Shown: piece by piece, positions 57,437 to 64,000 of the stretch
Numbering within the stretch: position 1 is the stretch's first letter
How the letters are laid out: each line of letters opens with the position of its first letter
Source: Pseudaminobacter soli (ex Zhang et al. 2022)
Lineage (GTDB): Bacteria; Pseudomonadota; Alphaproteobacteria; Rhizobiales; Rhizobiaceae
Reading direction: 5' to 3'
DNA length: 64,000 nucleotides
Assembly: GCF_014595955.1 (NCBI RefSeq)
Contig: NZ_JABVCF010000001.1
Span: forward strand, 1 to 64,000
Made by a program: the position numbers and the translations under genes
The notes under the pieces: generated by a model
What the model was told of the DNA's origin: nothing
Database searches by the model: none
The model's input: only the letters and a program-made list of their open reading frames with translations

Positions 57437-58420
57437 TTACCCCCAAAGATCGGACGAGGGCGGCGAGACGAGCGAGCCTGCGTAGATCAGCCCGGGCTCA
57501 CGGTCACGCGCGAGCAGCAGCGGCCCGTCCAGATCGACGAAGTCGGCATCCTGCGCGAGCAGGACGGCGGGCGCCATGCCGAGCGATGTCCCCACCATGC
57601 AACCCACCATGATGCCGAAGCCGAGTTCGCGTGCCCGCGTCTTGAGCTGCAGCGCCGCCGTCAGCCCGCCGGCTTTGTCCAGTTTGATGTTCACTGCGTC
57701 GTAGAGCCCGACGAGGCGCTCGAGATGGTCCGCGGTATGAACGCTTTCATCGGCGCAAACGGACACGGGACGAGAGATCCCCCGCAGAGCCTCGTCCTGG
57801 CCCGCGGCAAGCGGCTGCTCGACCAGTGAGACGCCGAGGCGGGCGGCCATCTCCAGGTTCTCGGCGAGATCCGCTTCGGTCCAGCCCTCATTGGCGTCGA
57901 GGATGATCCGGCTTCGCGGAGCCGCTTCGACGACGGCCTGCACGCGTTCGACGTCCCCTTGGCCTCCGATCTTCACCTTGAGAAGCGGCCGGTCGGAATT
58001 GGCGCGCGCCTGAGCCGCCATCTTTTCCGGCGTGTCGAGCGACAGGGTGAATGCAGTGGTGATCGGCTCGGGTCGGGCAATCGCAAGCATCTGCGCCACC
58101 GTCCTGCCGCTCCTCTTTGCCTCAAGGTCCCACAGGGCGCAGTCGAGCGCGTTTCGCGCGGCACCGGCCGGCATGGCCTCGATCAGTTCCTCCCGTGTGA
58201 TGCCGCGCTCGATGTCCGCACGTCTTTCCTCGATCGCGGCAAGCACGGAAGCGATCGTCTCGCCGTACCGCCGGTATGGTACGCATTCGCCGCGGCCGGC
58301 GGTGCCATTTTCGACAATGGTACAGCAGATCACCTCGGCTTCGGTTTTTGAACCGCGCGAAATCGTGAAGGAGCCGGCGATAGGGAAGCTCTCGGGTTGG
58401 GCTAAAAGGACACGGGTCAT
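57437..58420 (-). CDS. dgcA: Enolase-superfamily dipeptide epimerase / N-acetyl-D-Glu racemase (DgcA-like)
   Basis: 327 residues, MLE-type subgroup of the enolase superfamily. The KxK pair is present in RPLLKVKIGGQ, metal-binding acids in ILDANEGWTEADLAE and SVCADESVHTADH, and the second catalytic Lys in NIKLDKAGGL. Relatives are L-Ala-D/L-Glu epimerases; in alphaproteobacteria the same group is named DgcA and acts with DgcN on D-glutamate. No dgcN-like gene is adjacent, so either reaction is possible. ATG at 58420; converges with tgt after 12 bases and is divergent from the Mla operon with overlapping upstream regions. Confidence 0.85.
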   Translation of the reverse strand: MTRVLLAQPESFPIAGSFTISRGSKTEAEVICCTIVENGTAGRGECVPYRRYGETIASVLAAIEERRADIERGITREELIEAMPAGAARNALDCALWDLEAKRSGRTVAQMLAIARPEPITTAFTLSLDTPEKMAAQARANSDRPLLKVKIGGQGDVERVQAVVEAAPRSRIILDANEGWTEADLAENLEMAARLGVSLVEQPLAAGQDEALRGISRPVSVCADESVHTADHLERLVGLYDAVNIKLDKAGGLTAALQLKTRARELGFGIMVGCMVGTSLGMAPAVLLAQDADFVDLDGPLLLARDREPGLIYAGSLVSPPSSDLWG

Positions 58421-58461
58421 GCTTTTCTGCTCCGCAGCGGGCGTTAGAAGGGACGCCCAAA

Positions 58462-59667
58462 GTGACACGTCCCGATTCGGCGGCTAATACTTCGGCAATG
58501 TTGACCAATCTCCAAAGAGATCAAGGCAATGCTCCCTCCCGCCCTGCCATCGAGGAGGTCGAAGAGGAGGGACGGCTGATCCTGCGCCTTTCAGGGGCAT
58601 GGACGACGCGCAACGTCGCGGAGGTCGATGCGTCGATGAACCGCCTGGGCGGCGAACCCGACGGGCCGATCGTGCTCGACCTTTCCGGAATCGAGCGGAT
58701 GGATACCGCCGGCGCCTGGCTGGTCGACCGTCTTGTCCAGCGCGCCTCGGCAAGTGGCCGAAAGGTCTACATCCAGGGCCAGAGTGCATCGATGGAGGTG
58801 CTGCTTTCCGCGATCCAGGAAGCTGCGGAGCGGGCGAAGCCGCCGGAGCCGGAGCGTCGCCCGAACTTCGTTATCCGCGCGCTGGAGGGACTCGGGCGGC
58901 TCGTCTATGCCGGCTTCCAGGATTTCCTCGGCGCCATGCACATTCTGGGTGCAACGTTGCGCGGCGGGCAGATGAAGCTCGGGCGCGGCCATTCCATCAA
59001 CTTGGCGGCGATCTTCCATCAGATCGACCGGATGGGCGTCGGCGCCATCCCGGTCATCACCCTGATGTCGACGATCGTCGGCGCGATCGTCGCGCAGCAG
59101 GGCGCATTTCAGTTGCGCTTCTTCGGAGCCGAGATCTTCGTCGTGGACCTGGTCGGCATCCTGGTCCTGCGCGAACTCGGCGTGCTGTTGACCGCGATCA
59201 TGATCGCCGGTCGCTCCGGAAGCGCCATCACGGCCGAAATCGGCTCGATGAAGATGCGCGAGGAAGTCGATGCGCTGAAGGTGATCGGGCTGAATCCGAT
59301 CGGCGTTCTTGTCTTTCCGCGACTGTTGGCGCTTCTGATCGCTCTTCCATGTCTGACCATACTCTCGGATTTCGCAGCACTCGCCGGCGCCATTTTCATC
59401 AGTTGGACCTACTCGGGCATATCTCCCGCCAGCTTCATCGACAGGCTGCACGTGGCGATCGACACCGGCACCATTCTCGCCGGTCTTATCAAGGCGCCCT
59501 TCATGGCCATCGTGATCGGCGTCATCTCGTCCCTGGAAGGCTTGAAGGTGGGCGGCAGTGCCGAGTCTCTGGGCCTCCACGTCACGGCTTCGGTGGTGAA
59601 GTCGATTTTCGTCGTCATCATTCTCGACGGGATGTTCGCCATCTTCTTCGCGCAGATCGGGTTCTGA
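58462..59667 (+). CDS. mlaE: MlaE-type lipid transport permease with N-terminal STAS domain
   Basis: 401 residues (GTG 58462; ATG at 58498 alternative). Residues about 30-115 form a STAS-like domain (RLILRLSGAWTTRNVAEVDA, IVLDLSGIERMDTAGAWLVD) fused to the MlaE permease, whose hydrophobic helices include VITLMSTIVGAIVAQQGAFQ, GILVLRELGVLLTAIMIAGR and SIFVVIILDGMFAIFFAQIG. The conserved GRSGSAITAEIGSMKMREEVDAL segment (in 20-residue parts) is the ATPase contact. The complex moves phospholipids between outer and inner membranes. In E. coli STAS is a separate MlaB; here it is fused. First gene of a four-gene operon. Confidence 0.93.
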   Translation: MTRPDSAANTSAMLTNLQRDQGNAPSRPAIEEVEEEGRLILRLSGAWTTRNVAEVDASMNRLGGEPDGPIVLDLSGIERMDTAGAWLVDRLVQRASASGRKVYIQGQSASMEVLLSAIQEAAERAKPPEPERRPNFVIRALEGLGRLVYAGFQDFLGAMHILGATLRGGQMKLGRGHSINLAAIFHQIDRMGVGAIPVITLMSTIVGAIVAQQGAFQLRFFGAEIFVVDLVGILVLRELGVLLTAIMIAGRSGSAITAEIGSMKMREEVDALKVIGLNPIGVLVFPRLLALLIALPCLTILSDFAALAGAIFISWTYSGISPASFIDRLHVAIDTGTILAGLIKAPFMAIVIGVISSLEGLKVGGSAESLGLHVTASVVKSIFVVIILDGMFAIFFAQIGF

Positions 59668-59668
59668 A

Positions 59669-60490
59669 ATGACCGTGCCTGATCTGATCACTGCCCAACG
59701 ACCTGCTCCCCTGGAAACGGATGCCGAAATCGTCCTGGCCGTCAGGGGCGTCACAGTGGGGTTCGGTGACCGTATCGTTCTGGACAATCTCGATCTCGAC
59801 ATCCGCAGGGGCGAGATCCTGGGCTTTGTCGGCGCTTCCGGCGCCGGCAAGTCGGTGCTGCTGAGGACGGTGCTCGGCCTCAACAAGAAGCGCGCCGGCA
59901 GAATCGAGATCTTCGGGATCGACGTCGACAAGGCGACGGAGCAGGAGCGGACGGCGATCGACATGCGCATGGGCGTGCTGTTCCAGCACGGCGCGCTGTT
60001 TTCGGCGCTGACGGTGCTGGAGAACATCCAGGTGCCAATGCGCGAATATCTCGACCTCTCGCAATCGCTGATGAATGAACTTGCTCGACTCAAGCTGGAA
60101 CTTGTCGGTCTGCCGCCCGATGCGGGAACAAAATTCCCGTCCGAACTCTCCGGCGGCATGATCAAGCGCGCGGCGCTTGCGCGCGCGCTGGCGCTCGATC
60201 CGGATATCGTCTTCCTCGACGAGCCGACATCGGGCCTGGACCCCATCGGCGCGGCCGATTTCGACGAACTCGTCGGCAAGTTGCGGGACACTATGGGCCT
60301 GACGGTCTATATGGTGACGCACGATCTCGACAGCCTGTTCTCCGTCTGCGACCGCGTCGCCGTTCTCGGCAACAAGAAGGTCCTTGTCGAGGGGACGATC
60401 CAGGACATGCTGGCCAGCGAGGAGCCCTGGGTGAAGTCGTATTTTCGCGGCAAGCGCGCCCGCCAGCTCGACCTTTCCGCACGGACATAG
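59669..60490 (+). CDS. mlaF: MlaF-type ABC transporter ATPase
   Basis: 273 residues. Walker A GASGAGKS (55-62), Q-loop region GVLFQHGALFSALTVLENI, signature ELSGGMIKRAALARALALDP, Walker B IVFLDEPTSGLDPIGAADF and the switch histidine in MVTHDLDSL. This is the MlaF/Ttg2A group that powers lipid transport across the envelope with MlaE and MlaD. Its ATG starts two bases after the permease stop. Confidence 0.95.
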   Translation: MTVPDLITAQRPAPLETDAEIVLAVRGVTVGFGDRIVLDNLDLDIRRGEILGFVGASGAGKSVLLRTVLGLNKKRAGRIEIFGIDVDKATEQERTAIDMRMGVLFQHGALFSALTVLENIQVPMREYLDLSQSLMNELARLKLELVGLPPDAGTKFPSELSGGMIKRAALARALALDPDIVFLDEPTSGLDPIGAADFDELVGKLRDTMGLTVYMVTHDLDSLFSVCDRVAVLGNKKVLVEGTIQDMLASEEPWVKSYFRGKRARQLDLSART

Positions 60491-60503
60491 AAGCGCGATA
60501 CTG

Positions 60504-61877
60504 ATGGAAACCAGAGCCAACTACGTCATCGTCGGCATTTTCACGCTGGTCGCCATCCTCGCCGGCTTTGGCTTCGTGTACTGGACGGCGGCCATCGGCG
60601 AGCGCGGTGAAACGGCGATGCTGCGCGTGCGCATCCCGGGTTCGGCCGCCGGGCTGGGGCGCGGCAGCTTTGTGCTGTTCAATGGCGTCAGGGTCGGCGA
60701 TGTGCAGCGCGTCTATATCGACGTCACCAATCCCACCGTGGCGATCGCAGACACACAGATCGACCGGCTCACCCCGATCACCCGCTCCACGACGGCGACG
60801 ATCGGCATCGCCACGCTCACCGGACAGGCGAACATCGAGATCAAGGGCTCGGAGGTACAGGAGCCGAACCTGCTCGACGAGGCCGAAGCCAACGGAACCG
60901 TCGCGGAGATCGAGGCGGAACCATCCGCGGTCACCAACCTGCTGCAGCGCGCGCAGGACATTTTCGAGAAGGCCGACACGGTGCTCACGGAGTTGCAGGG
61001 CTTCGCCAGCGATGCGCGGACACCCCTGACCGAGACCATACGCAATGCCCAGACCTTCTCGCAGGCTCTCGCCCGAAATGCCGATGGCGTCGACAGGTTC
61101 TTGGAGAGCGTCTCCAAGCTTTCACAGGAGATCGCCGGCGTATCCGGCAAGCTCGAGACCACGCTGGACAGCGCCGAGAACATCCTGAAGGCCGTCGATC
61201 CGAAGAAGGTCGAGACGGTCATAGCGAATGTCGAGAAATTCACGACCGACCTCTCGAAGACCAGCGACCAGTTCGACGACACGATCCGCGAGGTCCGGGA
61301 GACGGTCGCTTCCATCAACGAGTTCGCCAAGAACACCGAGCAGACGCTTGGGAAGGTCAACGGCGTGCTGGACAGCGTCGATCCCGACAAGGTCCGTACC
61401 GCGCTTTCGAACATCGAGCAGGCCAGCCGATCCGCCAATGCCGCCGCTGCCGATGTCGCCAAGGTGACCCAGAAGTTCGGGAACCGCTCGGGAGACATCG
61501 ACCAGATGGTGAGCGACGCATCTCAGTTGATGCAGCGGCTGAACGCGGCCTCGGTCCGGGTCGACGGCATACTGGTCAAGGTGGACAAGATGCTGGGCTC
61601 CGACCAGACGGGAAGTTTGGTCGCGAACGCAAATGAAACCCTGAAGTCCTTCCGTCAGGTCGCCGACACGTTGAACTCGAGGCTTGGCACCGTCATGGAA
61701 AACCTGTCGCGGTTCTCTGGGCAGGGCCTCAAGGATGCCGAGGGCCTCATCCGCGACGCACGAACGTCCATCACACGTATCGAGCAGGCCATTACCGACC
61801 TGGAGCGCAACCCGCAGCGGATAATCACTGGTGGAGAGGGAACCGTCCGCCAGTACGACGGACGGGCCAGGCGTTGA
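60504..61877 (+). CDS. mlaD: MlaD/MCE-domain lipid transport protein
   Basis: 457 residues, longer than E. coli MlaD. An N-terminal membrane anchor (YVIVGIFTLVAILAGFGFVY, residues about 7-27) precedes one MCE domain (VRIPGSAAGLGRGSFVLFNG, TIGIATLTGQANIEIKGSEV) and then a long helical region (about 150-430) rich in repeated VEKFTTDLSKTSDQFDDTI and LDSVDPDKVRTALSNIEQAS segments, likely an extended periplasmic coiled-coil tube or needle. Operon with MlaE and MlaF; 13 bases after mlaF. Confidence 0.92.
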   Translation: METRANYVIVGIFTLVAILAGFGFVYWTAAIGERGETAMLRVRIPGSAAGLGRGSFVLFNGVRVGDVQRVYIDVTNPTVAIADTQIDRLTPITRSTTATIGIATLTGQANIEIKGSEVQEPNLLDEAEANGTVAEIEAEPSAVTNLLQRAQDIFEKADTVLTELQGFASDARTPLTETIRNAQTFSQALARNADGVDRFLESVSKLSQEIAGVSGKLETTLDSAENILKAVDPKKVETVIANVEKFTTDLSKTSDQFDDTIREVRETVASINEFAKNTEQTLGKVNGVLDSVDPDKVRTALSNIEQASRSANAAAADVAKVTQKFGNRSGDIDQMVSDASQLMQRLNAASVRVDGILVKVDKMLGSDQTGSLVANANETLKSFRQVADTLNSRLGTVMENLSRFSGQGLKDAEGLIRDARTSITRIEQAITDLERNPQRIITGGEGTVRQYDGRARR

Positions 61878-61966
61878 CTTGTGCGGCACCACGCCGCAAG
61901 AAACCGTAATGGCGGGGGAATCGCCTGCTTATTCGATCGATTCGCCTTTAGCGGGTAGCGAACTCC

Positions 61967-62584
61967 TTGAAGTACCTTACCGCGTCATCTGCGATCCTGC
62001 TGTTGGCGACCGCAATCGGTGGCTGCGCGCTGCTCCCCGGCGGCGGCCCGGCCCCGCTAGACACGTTCGAGCTTTCGGCTCCCGAAGTGCCGATCGCGCG
62101 CACCCGCAGCAGCACCCAAATACTCATCGCCGAGCCCGCAGCTCTCAAGTCGCTCGACGGGCAGAACATCGTGATTGAGAGCGGCCCGGGCGATATCCAG
62201 TTCCTCAAAGGAGCGCAGTGGTCCGACCGGCTGCCCCGGATCGTGCAGTCCAAGCTGGCGGAGTCCTTCCAGGAGTCGCAAGCCTTCAAGGGGGTTGGGC
62301 TTCCCGGCCAGAGGCTGGCCATCGACTATCAGATCGTCACCGAGATCCGTACCTTCAGCGTCCGCGTGAACGGGCAGCGGGCGGCACAGGTCGAGCTGTT
62401 CGTGAAGGTGCTGAACGACCGGAACGGTACAGTCCGGTCGTCGAAGGTATTCAGTGCGATGGCACCCGTGTCCGGCAGCGGAAACGAGGCTTACAAGCTC
62501 GGCTTGGACGCGGCCTTCAACGAGGCCGGGTCCGAGATCGTGCGGTGGGTCGAGTCACAGTTGGTTGGAGCCAGCACAAGCTAG
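61967..62584 (+). CDS. ABC-type transport auxiliary lipoprotein
   Basis: 205 residues. Lipoprotein signal ending in the lipobox TAIGGC (Cys20), then a PF03886-like (ABC_trans_aux) domain with TFELSAPEVPIARTRSSTQI, GPGDIQFLKGAQWSDRLPRI and VNGQRAAQVELFVKVLNDRN. Such proteins (PqiC-like) work with MCE-type systems, probably at the outer membrane end. Start is TTG at 61967, 89 bases after mlaD. The signal sequence sets the start. Converges with the MarR gene 39 bases on. Confidence 0.87.
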   Translation: MKYLTASSAILLLATAIGGCALLPGGGPAPLDTFELSAPEVPIARTRSSTQILIAEPAALKSLDGQNIVIESGPGDIQFLKGAQWSDRLPRIVQSKLAESFQESQAFKGVGLPGQRLAIDYQIVTEIRTFSVRVNGQRAAQVELFVKVLNDRNGTVRSSKVFSAMAPVSGSGNEAYKLGLDAAFNEAGSEIVRWVESQLVGASTS

Positions 62585-62623
62585 CTTCGCATGGCCCGGT
62601 CGATCGCGCGCGTTTGAGAGAGC

Positions 62624-63076
62624 TCAATCCGCACTGAGAACTTCAGTGATTCGGCGCATATGTTCGCCGACGAGATCGCACTCGTTAGGCGGGACGGCAC
62701 TCATGGCCTTCTCGATCAGCGCCATGTGGACCTCCAGGGCCTTCATCAGCAAAGCCTCGCCTTGAGAGGTCAGCGACAGCCGGTTGACGCGGCGGTCCTT
62801 CTCGTCCCCCTCTCGCTTCACGAGGCTGCGCTCCTCCAACTGTGGTACCAGCATGGTTATGTTGGAGCGTCCCACCAGCAATTTGCGGGCCAACTCGTTC
62901 TGCGCCATGCCCGGATGCCGGTAGAGGTTCATCAGGACATCGAGCTGCGCCGGTTTGAGTTCGAGCGGCTGCAAGGCCGCGCCAAGCGCCCGCTCGACGG
63001 CGTGGCAGGCGCGAGCGACCGCGACCCAGTTGCGGAATCGCGGGTTGTCCCAGGGCAGCTGTTGTCTTTTGTTCAC
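62624..63076 (-). CDS. MarR-family transcriptional regulator
   Basis: 150 residues. Winged helix with the recognition helix region HPGMAQNELARKLLVGRSNI and wing VKREGDEKDRRVNRLSLTSQ, which are canonical MarR elements. It is divergent from an alpha/beta hydrolase and is the likely regulator of that gene and itself through two palindromes in the gap, the first of which covers its own GTG start codon. The ligand is unknown. Initiation at GTG 63076 (MNKRQQLPWDNPRFRNWVAV). Confidence 0.88.
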   Translation of the reverse strand: MNKRQQLPWDNPRFRNWVAVARACHAVERALGAALQPLELKPAQLDVLMNLYRHPGMAQNELARKLLVGRSNITMLVPQLEERSLVKREGDEKDRRVNRLSLTSQGEALLMKALEVHMALIEKAMSAVPPNECDLVGEHMRRITEVLSAD

Positions 63077-63084
63077 GATTGAAC
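63071..63084. promoter_or_regulatory. MarR operator, proximal copy
   Basis: GTTCA-CGAT-TGAAC, perfect five-base arms, overlapping the MarR start codon at 63074-63076. An identical-armed copy lies 20 bases away. Confidence 0.65.
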
Positions 63085-63090
63085 TAACCT

Positions 63091-63104
63091 GTTCATGCTT
63101 GAAC
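63091..63104. promoter_or_regulatory. MarR operator, distal copy
   Basis: GTTCA-TGCT-TGAAC, same perfect arms as the site at 63071, and 20 bases centre-to-centre, about two helical turns, so two dimers would bind the same face. It lies 20 bases upstream of the hydrolase start. Confidence 0.65.
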
Positions 63105-63123
63105 TAACTGATGGGTGCCGATT

Positions 63124-64000
63124 ATGACATCAATGGGTTTGAAGGTCATTCGTGCAGCCTTCCGCATTGGGGAAAAGCTCTCACCGGAACTTGCTGGCCG
63201 CGCTGCATTCGCACTCTTCGCCCGCACACCGGACCCGCGCAGGCAGACCGAAGGCGAGCGACGGGCGATCGCACGCGCCGACGCCTTCATGCAGACGGCG
63301 CGACATCATCGCGTCGCGGTCGGGCGCGACTGCGTTTGCGTACATGAGTTCCGTCCGGAGAATTCTGCACGCGAGGCCGGTCGGGTCCTGGTCCTCCATG
63401 GCTGGCGGTCGCGCACTGAATTCATGATGGGGATCATAGAGGGCCTCAGGGCGGCCGGCTTTCGTGTATTCTCGATCGATCTGCCCGGCCACGGGCGTTC
63501 GGGTGGCCGCCGGCTGACGATGATGAAAGCGGTGGAGGTGGTCGGGCAGGTGGATCAATGGTTCGGCCCGTTTGCCGCGGTCGTGGCACATTCCTTCGGC
63601 GGCGCGGTTGCCGCGAATGCCACAGCCGGCTCCCTGGATGCGGTTCCGCCGACGCGGGCAGCGAGACTTGTTTTGATTGCGGCGCCCGATTCGATCTCGA
63701 ACATCATCGATTGGTTTTCGAGTCAGCTTGGAATCGGCGACCGCTCGCGAGCCGCAATGGCCGGGCGCATTGAGCGCCTGGCGGGTCGCCCGCTTCAGGA
63801 CTTCGACGGCTCGCGGCTTGTCGCACGCAGTCGCCTGCCGACGCTCGTCATCCATGCGCCAGACGATCGCGAGGTGCCCGCGAAGGAGGCCCGCTCCTAC
63901 GCTGCCGCGGGCGAACACGTTCAACTGCACTGGGCGGCCGGGCTCGGCCATCGGCGAATTTTGTCGGACGCAGCAGTCATCTCGCGGATCGTCAACTTCG
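63124..64000 (+). CDS. Alpha/beta hydrolase, 3' end outside the window
   Basis: At least 292 residues, open to the right edge. Alpha/beta hydrolase fold: oxyanion region VLVLHGWRSRTEFMMG (LHGW 91-94), DLPGHGRSGG, nucleophile elbow AHSFGG with Ser157 (Ala replaces the usual first Gly of GxSxG), aspartate in HAPDDREVP and histidine in AGLGHRRI. Likely an esterase or lipase-like enzyme; substrate unknown. Its promoter lies in the gap with twin MarR palindromes, so it is probably repressed by the divergent regulator. ATG at 63124, with a second ATG three codons on. Confidence 0.87.
   Translation, partial: MTSMGLKVIRAAFRIGEKLSPELAGRAAFALFARTPDPRRQTEGERRAIARADAFMQTARHHRVAVGRDCVCVHEFRPENSAREAGRVLVLHGWRSRTEFMMGIIEGLRAAGFRVFSIDLPGHGRSGGRRLTMMKAVEVVGQVDQWFGPFAAVVAHSFGGAVAANATAGSLDAVPPTRAARLVLIAAPDSISNIIDWFSSQLGIGDRSRAAMAGRIERLAGRPLQDFDGSRLVARSRLPTLVIHAPDDREVPAKEARSYAAAGEHVQLHWAAGLGHRRILSDAAVISRIVNF

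Overview
The window is GC-rich, densely coded chromosomal DNA from an alphaproteobacterium. It most likely comes from the Hyphomicrobiales (Rhizobiales), close to Mesorhizobium or other Phyllobacteriaceae. This rests on the gene families (MlaE with a fused STAS domain, DUF2865 protein, class II DAHP synthase, malic enzyme with a phosphotransacetylase-like tail, DgcA-type epimerase), on a GAAC-N7-GAAC SOS box upstream of uvrA, on a CTTGAC-N17-CTATGC promoter in front of rpsD, and on interspersed palindromic repeats of the rhizobial kind. The assignment is inference; no rRNA or tRNA gene was seen.

Layout. 1-2.4 kb: 5' part of glutathione-dependent formaldehyde dehydrogenase, then a translationally coupled membrane protein and M15 peptidase. 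2.6-7.3 kb: propionyl-CoA-type carboxylase alpha subunit, class II DAHP synthase and a diguanylate cyclase. 7.6-16.7 kb: small enzymes (GFA protein, LigB-type dioxygenase, diacylglycerol kinase, DedA, Tag-like glycosylase), NAD synthetase, a frameshifted clpP, an ArsR/SRPBCC pair, gltX and a DUF2865 protein. 16.8-24.2 kb: maeB, an SDR protein, an LpxH-like phosphoesterase, an MFS carrier, a GST and icd. 24.3-31.2 kb: a ParDE-type toxin-antitoxin pair, a TrmJ-like tRNA methyltransferase, murI, small proteins, rpsD, a tandem-repeat secreted protein, ttcA and an inositol-phosphatase-like protein. 31.2-38.1 kb: a repeat-rich accessory stretch with a Bcr/CflA pump, a monothiol glutaredoxin, a LacI regulator facing twin operators and a short ORF, a decayed diguanylate cyclase, a DUF72 protein, and a protein whose gene carries palindromic repeats in frame.

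38.4-40.9 kb is the most unusual block: a DUF5131 (phage Gp37/Gp68) protein with a three-cysteine motif, converging on a TcmP-type partner that lies downstream of a BRCT-domain protein. It sits next to SOS-controlled uvrA. 41-47.5 kb: uvrA, a possible structured RNA, a small secreted protein, ssb, an Rnk-like factor and MarC. 47.8-57.4 kb: gyrA, GNAT, a TPR-methyltransferase, then a tight run coaD-ppi-ppi-DMT-queA-tgt. 57.4-64 kb: an enolase-superfamily epimerase, a complete Mla-type lipid transport operon (permease, ATPase, MCE protein, lipoprotein), and a MarR regulator divergent from an alpha/beta hydrolase over twin palindromic operators.

Most genes are ordinary housekeeping genes. The points that deserve a second look are the DUF5131/TcmP/BRCT block, two broken genes (clpP and the GGDEF gene), the candidate RNA at 44.6 kb, palindromic elements inserted inside a reading frame, the loss of zinc ligands in Tgt, and several well-formed operators. 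Coordinates of start codons were chosen by Shine-Dalgarno spacing and family alignment from memory; no database search was possible.
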